The notes beneath the pieces were generated by a model, which saw only the letters and a list, made by a program, of their open reading frames with translations, was not told the DNA's origin and did no database searches. This document shows positions 22,817-33,769 of a DNA stretch of 64,000 nt, piece by piece (positions within the stretch are counted from its first letter, which is position 1; the number at the start of each line of letters is the position of its first letter). The DNA comes from Pseudoruegeria sp. HB172150. Lineage in GTDB: Bacteria > Pseudomonadota > Alphaproteobacteria > Rhodobacterales > Rhodobacteraceae. The position numbers and the translations under genes were made by a program. The stretch spans positions 1,798,001 through 1,862,000 of the forward strand of contig NZ_JAATNG010000001.1 in the NCBI RefSeq assembly GCF_013184805.1, given 5' to 3'.

Positions 22817-23290
22817 ATGAAGCTTTCGACGAAGGGACGTTATGCAATGGTGGCGCTGGCCGATCTGGCGCTGCAACCGGCGGATGCACTGTCTTCGCTC
22901 GGTGAAGTGTCAAAACGCCAGCAGATTTCACTTCCCTATCTCGAGCAGCTTTTCGTCAAGCTTCGGCGGGCGGGGCTGGTAGATTCGGTGCGCGGGCCCG
23001 GCGGAGGTTACCGGCTGGCGAAGCCGACCGACGAGATTACCGTGGCTGACGTTCTTGGCGCGGTCGACGAGACGGTAAGCGCGTTGCAGACGGGTGCCGG
23101 CGCCTCGGGCGGGTCGTCCGGATCGAAGGCGCAGTCGCTGACCAACCGGCTATGGGAGAACCTGTCGAGCCATGTCTACGTGTTTCTGCACCAGACGACG
23201 CTGGCGGATGTGGTGGGCAACGGACTGAAACCCTGTCCCGCAGTGCCAAGCCTCTTTGCGGTGGTGGACGAGGCGGACGCGGCACGGTAA
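22817..23290 (+). CDS. iscR: Rrf2-family Fe-S regulator IscR (single-cysteine Rhodobacterales type)
   Basis: A 157-residue Rrf2-family regulator. The helix-turn-helix opens MKLSTKGRYAMVALADLALQ, with RQQISLPYLEQLFVKLRRAGLVDSVRGPGGGYRLAKP as recognition helix and wing. The three-cysteine cluster site of E. coli IscR (Cys92, 98, 104, with His107) is absent: the region reads as a Gly/Ala/Ser-rich loop. The only cysteine is Cys140 in LKPCPAVP. This matches the atypical IscR described in Rhodobacter. It heads the Fe-S assembly operon and would repress it when clusters are abundant. Confidence 0.9.
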   Translation: MKLSTKGRYAMVALADLALQPADALSSLGEVSKRQQISLPYLEQLFVKLRRAGLVDSVRGPGGGYRLAKPTDEITVADVLGAVDETVSALQTGAGASGGSSGSKAQSLTNRLWENLSSHVYVFLHQTTLADVVGNGLKPCPAVPSLFAVVDEADAAR

Positions 23291-23383
23291 CGGGAACGCC
23301 CCAGGTGGTGCGCACGTGGTCGCCCCAACGAGGCGACGCCTCCGGCGGGAATATCTTATGACCAGAAGAAGCAGGGGATCTTG

Positions 23384-24430
23384 GTGAAGGACCGGATCTA
23401 TCTCGATTGGAACGCGACGGCGCCGCTGCGCCCGGAAGCGCGCGAAGCGATGGTCGCGGCGATGGAGATCGCGGGTAATCCGTCCTCGGTTCATGCCGAG
23501 GGGCGGGCGGCCAAGTCACTTGTCGAGCGGGCGCGGGCGCAGGTGGCGGCGGCCTTCGGCGCCGAGGGGGCGGATATCGTCTTTACCTCTGGCGCGACCG
23601 AAGCTGCGGCGCTGGCGCTTGCGGGCCGCGGCCTGCACGGCGGCGACGCGGAGCATGATGCGGTGGCGGCGTGGATCACACCGGACCTTCCGGTTGCGCC
23701 GAATGGCCGCGTGACGGTGAACGATCCGGGGGCGAGCACGCTGCAGTTGGCAAATTCCGAAACCGGCGTACTGCAGGAGTTGCCCGAAGGTCTGGCCGTC
23801 TGCGACGCGACGCAGGCCTGGGGCAAGTTACCGGTGGCGTTTAACTGGTTGGGCTGCACGATGGCACTGGCCTCGGCCCACAAACTGGGCGGACCGAAGG
23901 GCGTCGGCGCGGTGATCCTGAAGCGCGGCACCGACCTTCAGGCGCGAATCCGCGGTGGCGGGCAGGAGATGGGGCGGCGGTCCGGTACGGAAAACGTCGT
24001 AGCCATTGCCGGATTTGGGGCCGCAGCCGAGGCCGCGGCGTCCGATTTGACCAATGAAATCTGGGCGCAAGTGGAAAAACTTAGAAATATTCTAGAAAGT
24101 GCCATTGTGGACGCCGCGCCAGAGGTTATCTTGGCTGGAAAAGATGCATCGCGGTTGCCGAATACCGCGTGTTTCGCGGTTCCCGGCTGGAAAGGCGAAA
24201 CACAAGTGATGCAGATGGACCTTGCGGGTTTCGCGATTTCTGCGGGATCGGCCTGTTCCAGTGGAAAAGTGCGCGCGAGCCGAGTGCTGCGCGCGATGGG
24301 ATACGACGAGGAAGTGGCGTCGTCAGCGATACGAGTATCGCTTGGACCGGCCACCACCGAGGAGATGATCGGGCGTTTCGTCGACGCCTGGTCCGTGCAG
24401 CACCGGAAGTTCCGGACGCGCGCGGCGTAA
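23384..24430 (+). CDS. iscS: Cysteine desulfurase, IscS/NifS-like
   Basis: A PLP-dependent class V aminotransferase of about 348 residues, supplying sulfur for Fe-S clusters. IYLDWNATAPLRPEA opens the fold. The PLP lysine is in ASAHKLGGPKGVGA (about Lys167). GGGQEMGRRSGTENV and the catalytic-loop cysteine in ISAGSACSSGKVRAS (about Cys291) place it in the IscS/NifS group. GTG at 23384 has AGGGGA five bases upstream; a TTG one codon earlier is too close. It lies second in the iscR-suf operon, which also holds a SufS. Shorter than E. coli IscS (404), it is NifS-like in length. Confidence 0.9.
   Translation: MKDRIYLDWNATAPLRPEAREAMVAAMEIAGNPSSVHAEGRAAKSLVERARAQVAAAFGAEGADIVFTSGATEAAALALAGRGLHGGDAEHDAVAAWITPDLPVAPNGRVTVNDPGASTLQLANSETGVLQELPEGLAVCDATQAWGKLPVAFNWLGCTMALASAHKLGGPKGVGAVILKRGTDLQARIRGGGQEMGRRSGTENVVAIAGFGAAAEAAASDLTNEIWAQVEKLRNILESAIVDAAPEVILAGKDASRLPNTACFAVPGWKGETQVMQMDLAGFAISAGSACSSGKVRASRVLRAMGYDEEVASSAIRVSLGPATTEEMIGRFVDAWSVQHRKFRTRAA
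24081..24095. promoter_or_regulatory. IscR-operator-like inverted repeat inside iscS
   Basis: TTAGAA-ATA-TTCTAG differs from the iscR promoter operator in one arm base plus the three-base spacer. It lies in the iscS coding region, about 350 bp before sufB. It may be an intragenic operator or a chance AT-rich match; AT-rich stretches are rare in this gene. Confidence 0.3.
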
Positions 24431-24444
24431 CGAGAGGGTAAGCT

Positions 24445-25968
<1,524 letters not shown>

Positions 25969-26078
25969 ACCGGATTGGAAACAGCCACGGTCTTTCACAT
26001 CGGATCAGGCCGAAGCTTACAGATTGACACGGGGGCATGACGCACCGCGATGCGACGCCCGGATGTGACGAGGAAAAT

Positions 26079-26842
<764 letters not shown>

Positions 26843-26843
<1 letters not shown>

Positions 26844-28132
26844 TGGCACTGCCGCAGGTCAAACAGGACGCGACAGACGCGCGCCTGGCCGGGCTGCGCC
26901 TGCCGGACGGGGCGGGTTGGGCCACGTCGGCGCGAGAGGCGGCGCTGGCGCGGGTACAGGCGATGGGCCTGCCCGGGCGGCGCGACGAATACTGGAAATG
27001 GACCCGGCCCGACGGGCTGAACGCCGCAGAAGCAGCGACAGCCAAGGTCTTTCCGAACGACGAGCAACCGATCTTTTCCGAGATCGACCGCGTGCGGCTG
27101 GTGTTTGTCGACGGTGTGTTCGACGCGAAGCAATCCGACGATCCGAAGATGGCCGGGGTAGAGATCGAGCGGCTGGAACAGGCAACTCGGGCCGATATCC
27201 ACTGGGCGAAAGACGTTTACGGCATCCTCGAGGAGCGCGCGCAGGATCCGGTGGCGCGGCCGCTGGCGGCACTGAACACGGCCTATGCCAGCGACGGGGT
27301 AATGATCCGTGCAACGCGCAAAGCGAAATGCCCTGTATCGCTGATTTATCTCCACAAGTCAGACAATTCCGATGCGATGCTGCACCACTGCATCAAGGTC
27401 GAGGAAGGCGCCTCGCTGACAGTGCTGGAGAACGGTCCGGCGGCGGCCCGGTTCAACAAGGTGATGGAAGTCGAGGTCGCCGATGGCGCTGCCTTCCACC
27501 ATATCCGGGCGCAAGGGCGTGATCACGAACGCCAGGCTGTAACGCATACCTTCGCGCGCCTTGGCCGCGAAAGTGTGTTCAAGTCCTTCACCATGACCGC
27601 GAACGGCGTGATGACGCGCAATGAATGCGTGGTCGAGCTGACCGGCGACGATGCCACGGCCCATGTGGCCGGCGCGGCTCTTGGCGACGGCGACTTTCAC
27701 CATGACGACACTGTCTTCATCACCCATAACGCCGTGAATTGCGAAAGCCGGCAGGTGTTCAAGAAGGTACTGAGGAACGGTGCGACGGGCGTGTTCCAGG
27801 GCAAGATCCTGGTTCAGCCCGAGGCGCAGAAAACCGACGGCTACCAGATCAGCCAGGCATTGCTGCTGGACGACGACAGCGAGTTCTACGCCAAGCCGGA
27901 GCTGGAGATCTACGCCGACGATGTGCAGTGCTCTCACGGGTCGACATCCGGCGCGATCGACGACGATGCGCTTTTCTATCTGCGCTCGCGCGGCGTGCCG
28001 GAATCACAGGCGCAGGACCTGCTGGTTCTGGCTTTCCTGGCCGAAGCGATCCAGGAGATCGAGAACCCGGCTATCGCGGAAGATATCCGTGTGCGGCTCG
28101 AGGCTTGGCTGGAGCGCCGGCGGAAGGGCTGA
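26843..28132 (+). CDS. sufD: Fe-S cluster assembly protein SufD
   Basis: A 429-residue SufD, paralogue of SufB and partner in the SufBC2D scaffold. RRDEYWKWTRPDGL is the usual N-terminal landmark. The C-terminal conserved core has KTDGYQISQALLLDDDSEFYAKPELEIYADDVQCSHGSTSGAIDDDALFYLRSRG, cited only by its ends: KTDGYQ, CSHGSTSG and LFYLRSRG. The ATG at 26843 overlaps the sufC stop. Its own stop overlaps the next ATG, so three consecutive genes are translationally coupled. Confidence 0.94.
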
Positions 28133-28626
28133 TGGCGGTCACGACGGACATGGCGGCCATGTACCGCCGCCCGCGCGCCGTTGTCCGGCGATTGCAGGCG
28201 GCGGGTCCGCGCGAAGACCGGGCGCTTATCTTCCTGATGGTCGCCTGCCTGCTGATCTTCGTGGCGCAATGGCCGAGGCTGTCGCGCGAGGCGTACTTGA
28301 ACCCGGAAATATCGCTGCAGGCGCGTCTTGGCGGCGCGCTGTTTGCATGGCTTTTTATCGTGCCGCTCTTTGCCTACTTGCTGGCGGGGGCCAGCCGGCT
28401 GATTGCGCGGTTGTTCGGCGGGCAGGGGACTGGTTACAGCGCCCGGCTGGCCCTATTTTGGTCGCTGCTGGCCGCCGCGCCGCTCTGGCTGCTGAATGGT
28501 CTGGTGGCCGGGTTCGTCGGGCCCGGACTGGCCCTGAACATCACCGGTGGACTTGCGCTCGCCATCTTTCTGTTGTTCTGGGGCGTGAGCCTGAGGGAAA
28601 CGGAAAAAGCAGACGCGGTCGCATGA
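28132..28626 (+). CDS. Membrane protein of unknown function in the suf operon
   Basis: A 164-residue protein with four hydrophobic segments (about residues 32-46, 66-85, 105-125, 130-150) after a basic cytosolic N terminus (YRRPRAVVRRLQ). I do not recognise a catalytic motif. It may belong to the YIP1-like fold, as its downstream partner does. Both ends overlap neighbours: ATG with the sufD stop, stop with the next ATG. Such coupling indicates it is made together with SufBCD; why Fe-S assembly would need a membrane protein is unknown. Confidence 0.8.
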   Translation: MAVTTDMAAMYRRPRAVVRRLQAAGPREDRALIFLMVACLLIFVAQWPRLSREAYLNPEISLQARLGGALFAWLFIVPLFAYLLAGASRLIARLFGGQGTGYSARLALFWSLLAAAPLWLLNGLVAGFVGPGLALNITGGLALAIFLLFWGVSLRETEKADAVA

Positions 28627-29222
28627 CGCTGGATCTCAAGACGCTGATCGGCCAGGCATGGGCCACCTTCGCACAGCCGCGAGAGGCGGCGCGCTGGATC
28701 ATGGAGCTGGGGCTGCCGCGGCGGTCCCGCTGGGAAGCGCTGCTGCTGGTCGTCGTGCTGAGCGTTGCGCTGCAATACATGAGCGTGCGTTATCTCGGCG
28801 ATCCTGGCCTCGTCATGTTCGGAGAAATACTGAACCGCCCATTCACCTCGGCGATCATTCAGGCCTGTTCGCTTCTGGTCGCTATCTTCGCAATCTTTTG
28901 GATCGGTCGCGCGATGGGCGGCACCGGGCGCTTTGCCGACGCTATCATTCTGGTGGTGTGGTTGCAGTTCTGCATCTTTCTGCTCAGCGTGGCACAGACG
29001 CTGGCGCTGGTGGTACTGCCACCGGTCGCGGTGATCATATCACTCGCGTCCATCGTCGCGTTCTTCTGGCTGCTGACAAATTTCGTGGCTGAGCTGCACG
29101 GCTTTACATCGCTTGGCAAGGTGTTCGGCATGATCATCGTCTCGATCATCGCGCTGACCTTCTGCTTTGCGATCATCCTCAACCTGATCGGTTTCAGCGT
29201 CGGAGTGCCCGCCAATGTATGA
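28623..29222 (+). CDS. YIP1-family membrane protein in the suf operon
   Basis: A 199-residue protein with an N-terminal cytosolic part (LKTLIGQAWATFAQPREAARWIMELGLPR) and about five membrane helices. The P-R-E/A-A arrangement before the first helix and overall layout match bacterial YIP1 (Yip1-domain) proteins, whose function is unknown. It starts within the previous stop (ATGA) and its end overlaps the sufS start by eight bases. The coupling places both membrane proteins firmly inside the suf transcription unit. Confidence 0.82.
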   Translation: MTLDLKTLIGQAWATFAQPREAARWIMELGLPRRSRWEALLLVVVLSVALQYMSVRYLGDPGLVMFGEILNRPFTSAIIQACSLLVAIFAIFWIGRAMGGTGRFADAIILVVWLQFCIFLLSVAQTLALVVLPPVAVIISLASIVAFFWLLTNFVAELHGFTSLGKVFGMIIVSIIALTFCFAIILNLIGFSVGVPANV

Positions 29223-30435
29223 CGTCGAAACCATCCGCAAGGACTTCCCAATCCTGTCGCGCGAGGTGAACGGTGCGCCGCTGGTCTATTTCGACAACGG
29301 TGCCTCGGCGCAAAAGCCGCATGCGGTTATCAATGCGGTGACACAGGCGTATTCCATGGAATATGCGAACGTACACCGCGGCTTACACTTCCTGTCGAAC
29401 CTCGCGACCGAGAAGTACGAGGCGGTGCGCGGCACCATTGCGCGGTTCCTCAATGCGGCGTCCGAGGACGAGATAGTCATGAACACCGGCACCACCGAGG
29501 GGATCAATATGGTCTCTTACGGTTGGGCAGCGCCACGGATGCAGGCGGGCGACGAGATCGTGCTTTCGGTCATGGAGCACCACGCGAATATCGTGCCTTG
29601 GCACTTCCTGCGCGAACGGCAGGGTGTAGTGCTGAAATGGGTGGATACCGATGCGACCGGATGGCTCGACCCGCAGAAGGTGATCGACGCAATCGGGCCC
29701 AAGACGAAACTGGTCGCGGTAACGCATCTGTCGAACGTCCTTGGCACCGTGGTCGACGTGAAGACGATCGTCGAAGCGGCGCATGAAAAAGGCGTGCCGG
29801 TGCTGGTCGACGGGTCGCAGGCGGCGGTGCACATGCCGCTCGACATGCAGGATCTGGGTGCCGATTTCTACACGATCACCGGCCACAAGCTGTATGGCCC
29901 GTCCGGATCGGGCGCGATCTACGTCAAGAAAGAGCGGCTGGCCGAGATGCGGCCGTTCATGGGCGGTGGCGACATGATCCGGGAGGTCAGCAAGGACGCC
30001 GTCAGCTGGGCCGACCCACCGATGAAGTTCGAGGCAGGGACGCCGGGTATCGTGTCGATGATCGGGCTGGGCGTTGCGCTCGATTACATGATGGCGCTGG
30101 GAATGGAGAACATCGCGGCGCATGAGGCGGCGTTGCGCGACTATGCGGTAGTTAAGCTGGCGGGACTGAACTGGCTTAACCTGCAGGGCACCGCACCGGA
30201 CAAGGCGGCGATCTTCTCCTTCACGCTGGAAGGGGCGGCTCATGCGCACGACATTTCCACCGTGCTCGACAAGAAGGGCGTGGCCGTGCGTGCCGGGCAT
30301 CACTGTGCCGGGCCACTGATGGATCACCTTGGCCTGACGGCGACCTGCCGTGCTTCTCTGGGGCTCTACAACACGACGCAGGAGATCGACGTGCTGGTGG
30401 ATGCGCTGGAGCTCTGTCATGAGCTGTTCGCCTGA
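29215..30435 (+). CDS. sufS: Cysteine desulfurase SufS
   Basis: A 406-residue class II cysteine desulfurase of the SufS/CsdA group. YFDNGASAQKPHAVI and NVHRGLHFLS open the protein. The PLP lysine is Lys225 in ITGHKLYGPSGSG, and the persulfide-forming cysteine is Cys364 in VRAGHHCAGPLM, the same numbering as E. coli SufS. It hands sulfur to an acceptor for SufBCD. No SufE or SufA gene follows in the window. Its start overlaps the YIP1 gene by eight bases. Possible weak hairpin (AGGCCG 30491-30496, CGGCCT 30506-30511) after the gene. Confidence 0.96.
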   Translation: MYDVETIRKDFPILSREVNGAPLVYFDNGASAQKPHAVINAVTQAYSMEYANVHRGLHFLSNLATEKYEAVRGTIARFLNAASEDEIVMNTGTTEGINMVSYGWAAPRMQAGDEIVLSVMEHHANIVPWHFLRERQGVVLKWVDTDATGWLDPQKVIDAIGPKTKLVAVTHLSNVLGTVVDVKTIVEAAHEKGVPVLVDGSQAAVHMPLDMQDLGADFYTITGHKLYGPSGSGAIYVKKERLAEMRPFMGGGDMIREVSKDAVSWADPPMKFEAGTPGIVSMIGLGVALDYMMALGMENIAAHEAALRDYAVVKLAGLNWLNLQGTAPDKAAIFSFTLEGAAHAHDISTVLDKKGVAVRAGHHCAGPLMDHLGLTATCRASLGLYNTTQEIDVLVDALELCHELFA

Positions 30436-30597
30436 GCCAGGCCAGGCATCTGGTGGAGCCCAAAAAATCGGGCCCAATTCATGACAAGCTAGGCCGGCTG
30501 GAATTCGGCCTTTCCGGAATCACCTTTTAATAGTAAGTTACCCAAGGGAATTTTCTGTCCCGGTTGTATCGTACTGTAAATTTCAGGATTGAATTTC

Positions 30598-32100
30598 ATG
30601 ACAAAAAGCTACCACGGCCTTGGCCGGCTCGATCTGCTTATGCACGAGTGTCTGGGAGCCAACGCGCTCAATACGATTGAAGTCCTGCCGCAGATATTCG
30701 GCTATCTCTTCAAGCACAATCCGATCACCGGCAACCTGACCGAGAAGGAAATCGTCGACGGTTTTGACGCCCTCGTCGAGACCATGCGGCTGCCGGTCGG
30801 CGACGAACCTGAAGGGCCTGCCGAAGCGGGAATGACCTTCTTCGGCCAGTTCATAGACCACGACATCACCCTCGACGCCACCAGCGCCATCGGCACGCGC
30901 ATCGACCCGCGCTCGATCCGCAACGTGCGCACACCGAACCTGGATCTGGATTGTGTGTATGGTGACGGACCGGATGCATCTCCGCATCTCTATTCCGAGA
31001 AGCACAAGGGGTTCATGCTCTACGGGCGGAAGGACTACGAATATGACCTTCCCCGCAATGATCACGGTCGCGCACTGATCGGCGACCCGCGCAATGACGA
31101 GAACATCATCGTCAGCCAGATCCAGGGCGCCTTCATCGCCCTGCACAACATCCTCATGTCGCAGATGGCTGAAGATGGAGACTGTGCGCATGCGGTTTCC
31201 ACCTGCGCCAGCATGGGCGTGCGCAAGAAGGTCTGGGACGAGATCGTTCCTCCGAAGATGAAAAGCTTCGAAGAAGTGCGCCGGTTTATCCGCCTGCATT
31301 ACCAGTGGCTGATCCTGCATCACTTCCTGCCATCCTTCGTGGATCCGGAGGTGATCAAGCACGTCCTGAAACACGATCCGTTCCACGGCAAGGCGCCGAT
31401 CATGCCGGCCGATTTCTCGGTGGCGGCCTACCGCTTCGGCCATGCGACGGTGCAGCCGAAATACCAGCTGAAAAAGAACGGCGCAGACATGGACATGTTG
31501 GACCTTCTGAAAGGCGGGTTCACCTGGCGTACGAAAGACACCGAACTGGACATGGAGATGTATTTCGATATCGGCGGCGCAAAGTCCCAACGGGCCCTGC
31601 CTGTCGGGCCGAAGATGCCTGCCGCGCTGTTCGAACTTCCGGACAACATCGTCAACAAGCCGGAAAACTGGAACGGCTATGAGATCAGCATCGAGCGCGC
31701 CCGCAAGCTCGCGCTGCGCAACATCCTGCGCGACCGAACGGCGATCCAGGTCGAATCCGGGCAGCATGCGGCGATTGCGTTGGGTCTCGATCCGCTGCCG
31801 GCGCCGCAGGTCCTGAAGGACCACCACATCGACAAGACGCCGCTGTGGTTCTACTGCCTGCAGGAGGCGGGCGAGAAGGGCAACGGCAAGCTGACCGGTG
31901 TCGGAGGCAAGATCGTCGCCTCGGTCATCATCCGCATTCTCAAGCTCGATCCCGAAAGCGTTCTGCACGTCCACGGGTTCGAGCCGTGGTCCGGCTTCGG
32001 CGGCAAGGACTGCACCATGGGATCGGTCATGGAATACGTCGAAAAGCACCGCGCCGACGTGGCGCACCGAAAGGAGCTTTTCTGCGGTCACCAGCACTGA
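30598..32100 (+). CDS. Animal-type haem peroxidase (peroxidase-cyclooxygenase superfamily)
   Basis: A protein of about 500 residues with the haem sites of the myeloperoxidase-like superfamily. FFGQFIDHDITLD holds the distal His (about residue 88). AAYRFGHATVQPKY holds the proximal His (about residue 282). LHNIL in VSQIQGAFIALHNIL follows the distal segment. No signal peptide or membrane segment is seen, so it is cytosolic or exported by another route. Bacterial members are thought to oxidise halides, thiocyanate or organic substrates; the actual substrate is unknown. ATG 30598 is chosen with AGGA nine bases upstream. The region before it is AT-rich. Confidence 0.85.
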   Translation: MTKSYHGLGRLDLLMHECLGANALNTIEVLPQIFGYLFKHNPITGNLTEKEIVDGFDALVETMRLPVGDEPEGPAEAGMTFFGQFIDHDITLDATSAIGTRIDPRSIRNVRTPNLDLDCVYGDGPDASPHLYSEKHKGFMLYGRKDYEYDLPRNDHGRALIGDPRNDENIIVSQIQGAFIALHNILMSQMAEDGDCAHAVSTCASMGVRKKVWDEIVPPKMKSFEEVRRFIRLHYQWLILHHFLPSFVDPEVIKHVLKHDPFHGKAPIMPADFSVAAYRFGHATVQPKYQLKKNGADMDMLDLLKGGFTWRTKDTELDMEMYFDIGGAKSQRALPVGPKMPAALFELPDNIVNKPENWNGYEISIERARKLALRNILRDRTAIQVESGQHAAIALGLDPLPAPQVLKDHHIDKTPLWFYCLQEAGEKGNGKLTGVGGKIVASVIIRILKLDPESVLHVHGFEPWSGFGGKDCTMGSVMEYVEKHRADVAHRKELFCGHQH

Positions 32101-32114
32101 CGGCAGGTCATCCC

Positions 32115-32140
32115 GGCAGAGCGCTTTCAGGCGCTCTGCC
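32115..32140. terminator. Strong hairpin between convergent genes
   Basis: GGCAGAGCGC (32115-32124) and GCGCTCTGCC (32131-32140) form a perfect 10-bp stem with a six-base loop (TTTCAG). It lies between the convergent peroxidase and methyltransferase genes, so it may end transcripts from both sides, although no T tract follows. Confidence 0.6.
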
Positions 32141-32160
32141 ACCAGCGAGACGGAACCGCC

Positions 32161-33177
32161 TCAGGCGGCCTTGCGCGCCTCGGCCAGCATCGTCATTTCC
32201 GGGATCATCGGTGCCACTTCCACCTCGGTGAACCCGGTTTTCTCCAGCCGATCCGCCAGCCCTTCGGCATCGAGCGAGGCGGCGCGCGGGGTGAAGGCCG
32301 TATGCTGCAACTGCCAGAGCGCGGTCAGATGCGGGCCCCTGCGGCTTCCCTCGACGATGAAGTCATGAACGAAGATCCGGCCGCCGGGTTTCAGCGCGCG
32401 TTCAGCAGCGGCAAACATAGCGGCATGATCCTCGCCCGGGACGCCGGAAAGCAGGTAGGACATCAGCACCACGTCCTGATCATCGGGCCAGTCGGGCAGG
32501 CCCGTGGCGTCCGCCTCGACGTAGCGGATGCGTTCCTCCAGCCGCGCCTCGGCGATCTTCTCGCGGCCGACCGCCGCCACGTTCGGAAAGTCGACGATGG
32601 TGGACTGCAGGTTGGGAAAAGTCCGGCAGAAGGTGATCGAGAAGGCGCCGGTTCCGCCGCCCACATCCAGCATGCGCCTGGCATTGCCGAGATCGACCCG
32701 CCGCGCCAAAGCCCTGGCCGGACCAAGCGAGCCGGCATGCTGGCTGTCGGAATAAAGCCGCGCCTCCTCTGGGTCGGAGAACCAGTCGGCATAGGAGCCG
32801 ACGGCATCTTCCGGCAGTTCATCCTTCAGGGCCGGCACCAGTTGATCCATCAGCCCGTACATCTGCTGTCCGACCTGGAGCTGCAGGTAATCGCTGAAGT
32901 CGTACCGCTGCCCTTTCACGAGGAACGAGGCGGCGGCCGGAGAATTGGCGAAACGGCCTTCGGACACATCGACCAGCCCCAGCCCCGCCAGGGCCGTCAA
33001 CAGTGTCAGCGCGCGCTGCGTGTGAACTCCGGCCTGTTCGCCCAGTTCCTCCGCGGTCAGAGCGCCCGCGGCAAGATGGTCGAAAATTCCCAGTTCGATC
33101 GCCGCGAACAAGGCCTTCGACCCCATAAAGCCGAAGGCGATGTCGGATATCTCATGTGCTTCGGTCGCCAATGCCAT
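32161..33177 (-). CDS. SAM-dependent O-methyltransferase family protein
   Basis: A 338-residue methyltransferase. A winged-helix dimerisation domain at the N terminus (LGIFDHLAAGALTAEELGEQAGVHTQRALTLLTALAGLGLV, cited as its landmark) precedes the Rossmann domain. The latter has motif I MLDVGGGTGAFSITF, IVDFPNV, and the motif IV/V area DVVLMSYLLSGVP. The layout matches the plant-COMT/CrtF/hydroxyneurosporene family of O-methyltransferases. CrtF acts in carotenoid synthesis, but no crt genes are nearby, so the substrate is open. It is convergent with the haem peroxidase gene. Confidence 0.82.
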   Translation of the reverse strand: MALATEAHEISDIAFGFMGSKALFAAIELGIFDHLAAGALTAEELGEQAGVHTQRALTLLTALAGLGLVDVSEGRFANSPAAASFLVKGQRYDFSDYLQLQVGQQMYGLMDQLVPALKDELPEDAVGSYADWFSDPEEARLYSDSQHAGSLGPARALARRVDLGNARRMLDVGGGTGAFSITFCRTFPNLQSTIVDFPNVAAVGREKIAEARLEERIRYVEADATGLPDWPDDQDVVLMSYLLSGVPGEDHAAMFAAAERALKPGGRIFVHDFIVEGSRRGPHLTALWQLQHTAFTPRAASLDAEGLADRLEKTGFTEVEVAPMIPEMTMLAEARKAA

Positions 33178-33291
33178 GCCGGTCTCCTATGCGATGGAAC
33201 TAAGGCTATCAGGTCGGACGCGGGCCCGACAACCGGGCGGGGCGGATTGCCGTTGCACCGTTCGGAATAGCCCGATATAGGGGCGCCCTAG

Positions 33292-33368
<77 letters not shown>

Positions 33369-33548
33369 AACTCAGGTCAGAGCATATATACTAACCGTGC
33401 GCTTTCGCAGCCGTTAGGTTTTCGCAGCCGTTCAGTCCCGGCAATCAGGTCTTCATTCCGGACCTCCGGCTGCTGACGAATTCAGCAATTGCAACCTAAG
33501 CGGGTCTCCCGGAGCGCCCCATGCGATGCCGCACGGCTCATTTCCGGC

Positions 33549-33588
33549 CTGTTACAAGCATGTCACCGGCCCCTTACAAATATGTCAC
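33549..33588 (+). promoter_or_regulatory. Tandem Pho box (PhoB sites) upstream of ugpB
   Basis: Four heptamers at exact 11-bp steps: CTGTTAC (33549), ATGTCAC (33560), CCCTTAC (33571) and ATGTCAC (33582). This is two adjacent Pho boxes of the form 7-4-7, the PhoB-binding pattern. The ugpB start lies about 180 bp further on, leaving a long leader. The 33370-33769 gap otherwise shows no gene. Confidence 0.72.
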
Positions 33589-33769
33589 CTCCAGCCACTA
33601 CGCCGCGCCTCGACGGGTCGCGCCGCGCGGATGCTGGGGGAATTCAATCGAAGCATTTCCGCACGCCTCGGGACCGTGAAACCCGTTTTACGGGCGGCCG
33701 TCCTTGGCCGCGCCATCGCTGAACCATTCATCCGGCCCTATTGGGGCTACAACAGATGGAAGAACCGAG

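Noticed and set aside
27780-29222. 480-residue plus-strand frame ending with the YIP1 protein
   Set aside because: The first 281 codons are out of frame within sufD and the next gene; the real start is the ATG at 28623.
30583-32142. 519-residue minus-strand frame opposite the haem peroxidase
   Set aside because: The plus strand encodes recognised haem motifs; the antisense product has no domain and matches the mirror-codon pattern.
33489-33722. 77-residue frame between tRNA-Arg and ugpB
   Set aside because: It lies over the Pho boxes and leader, has no ribosome site and no recognisable features.
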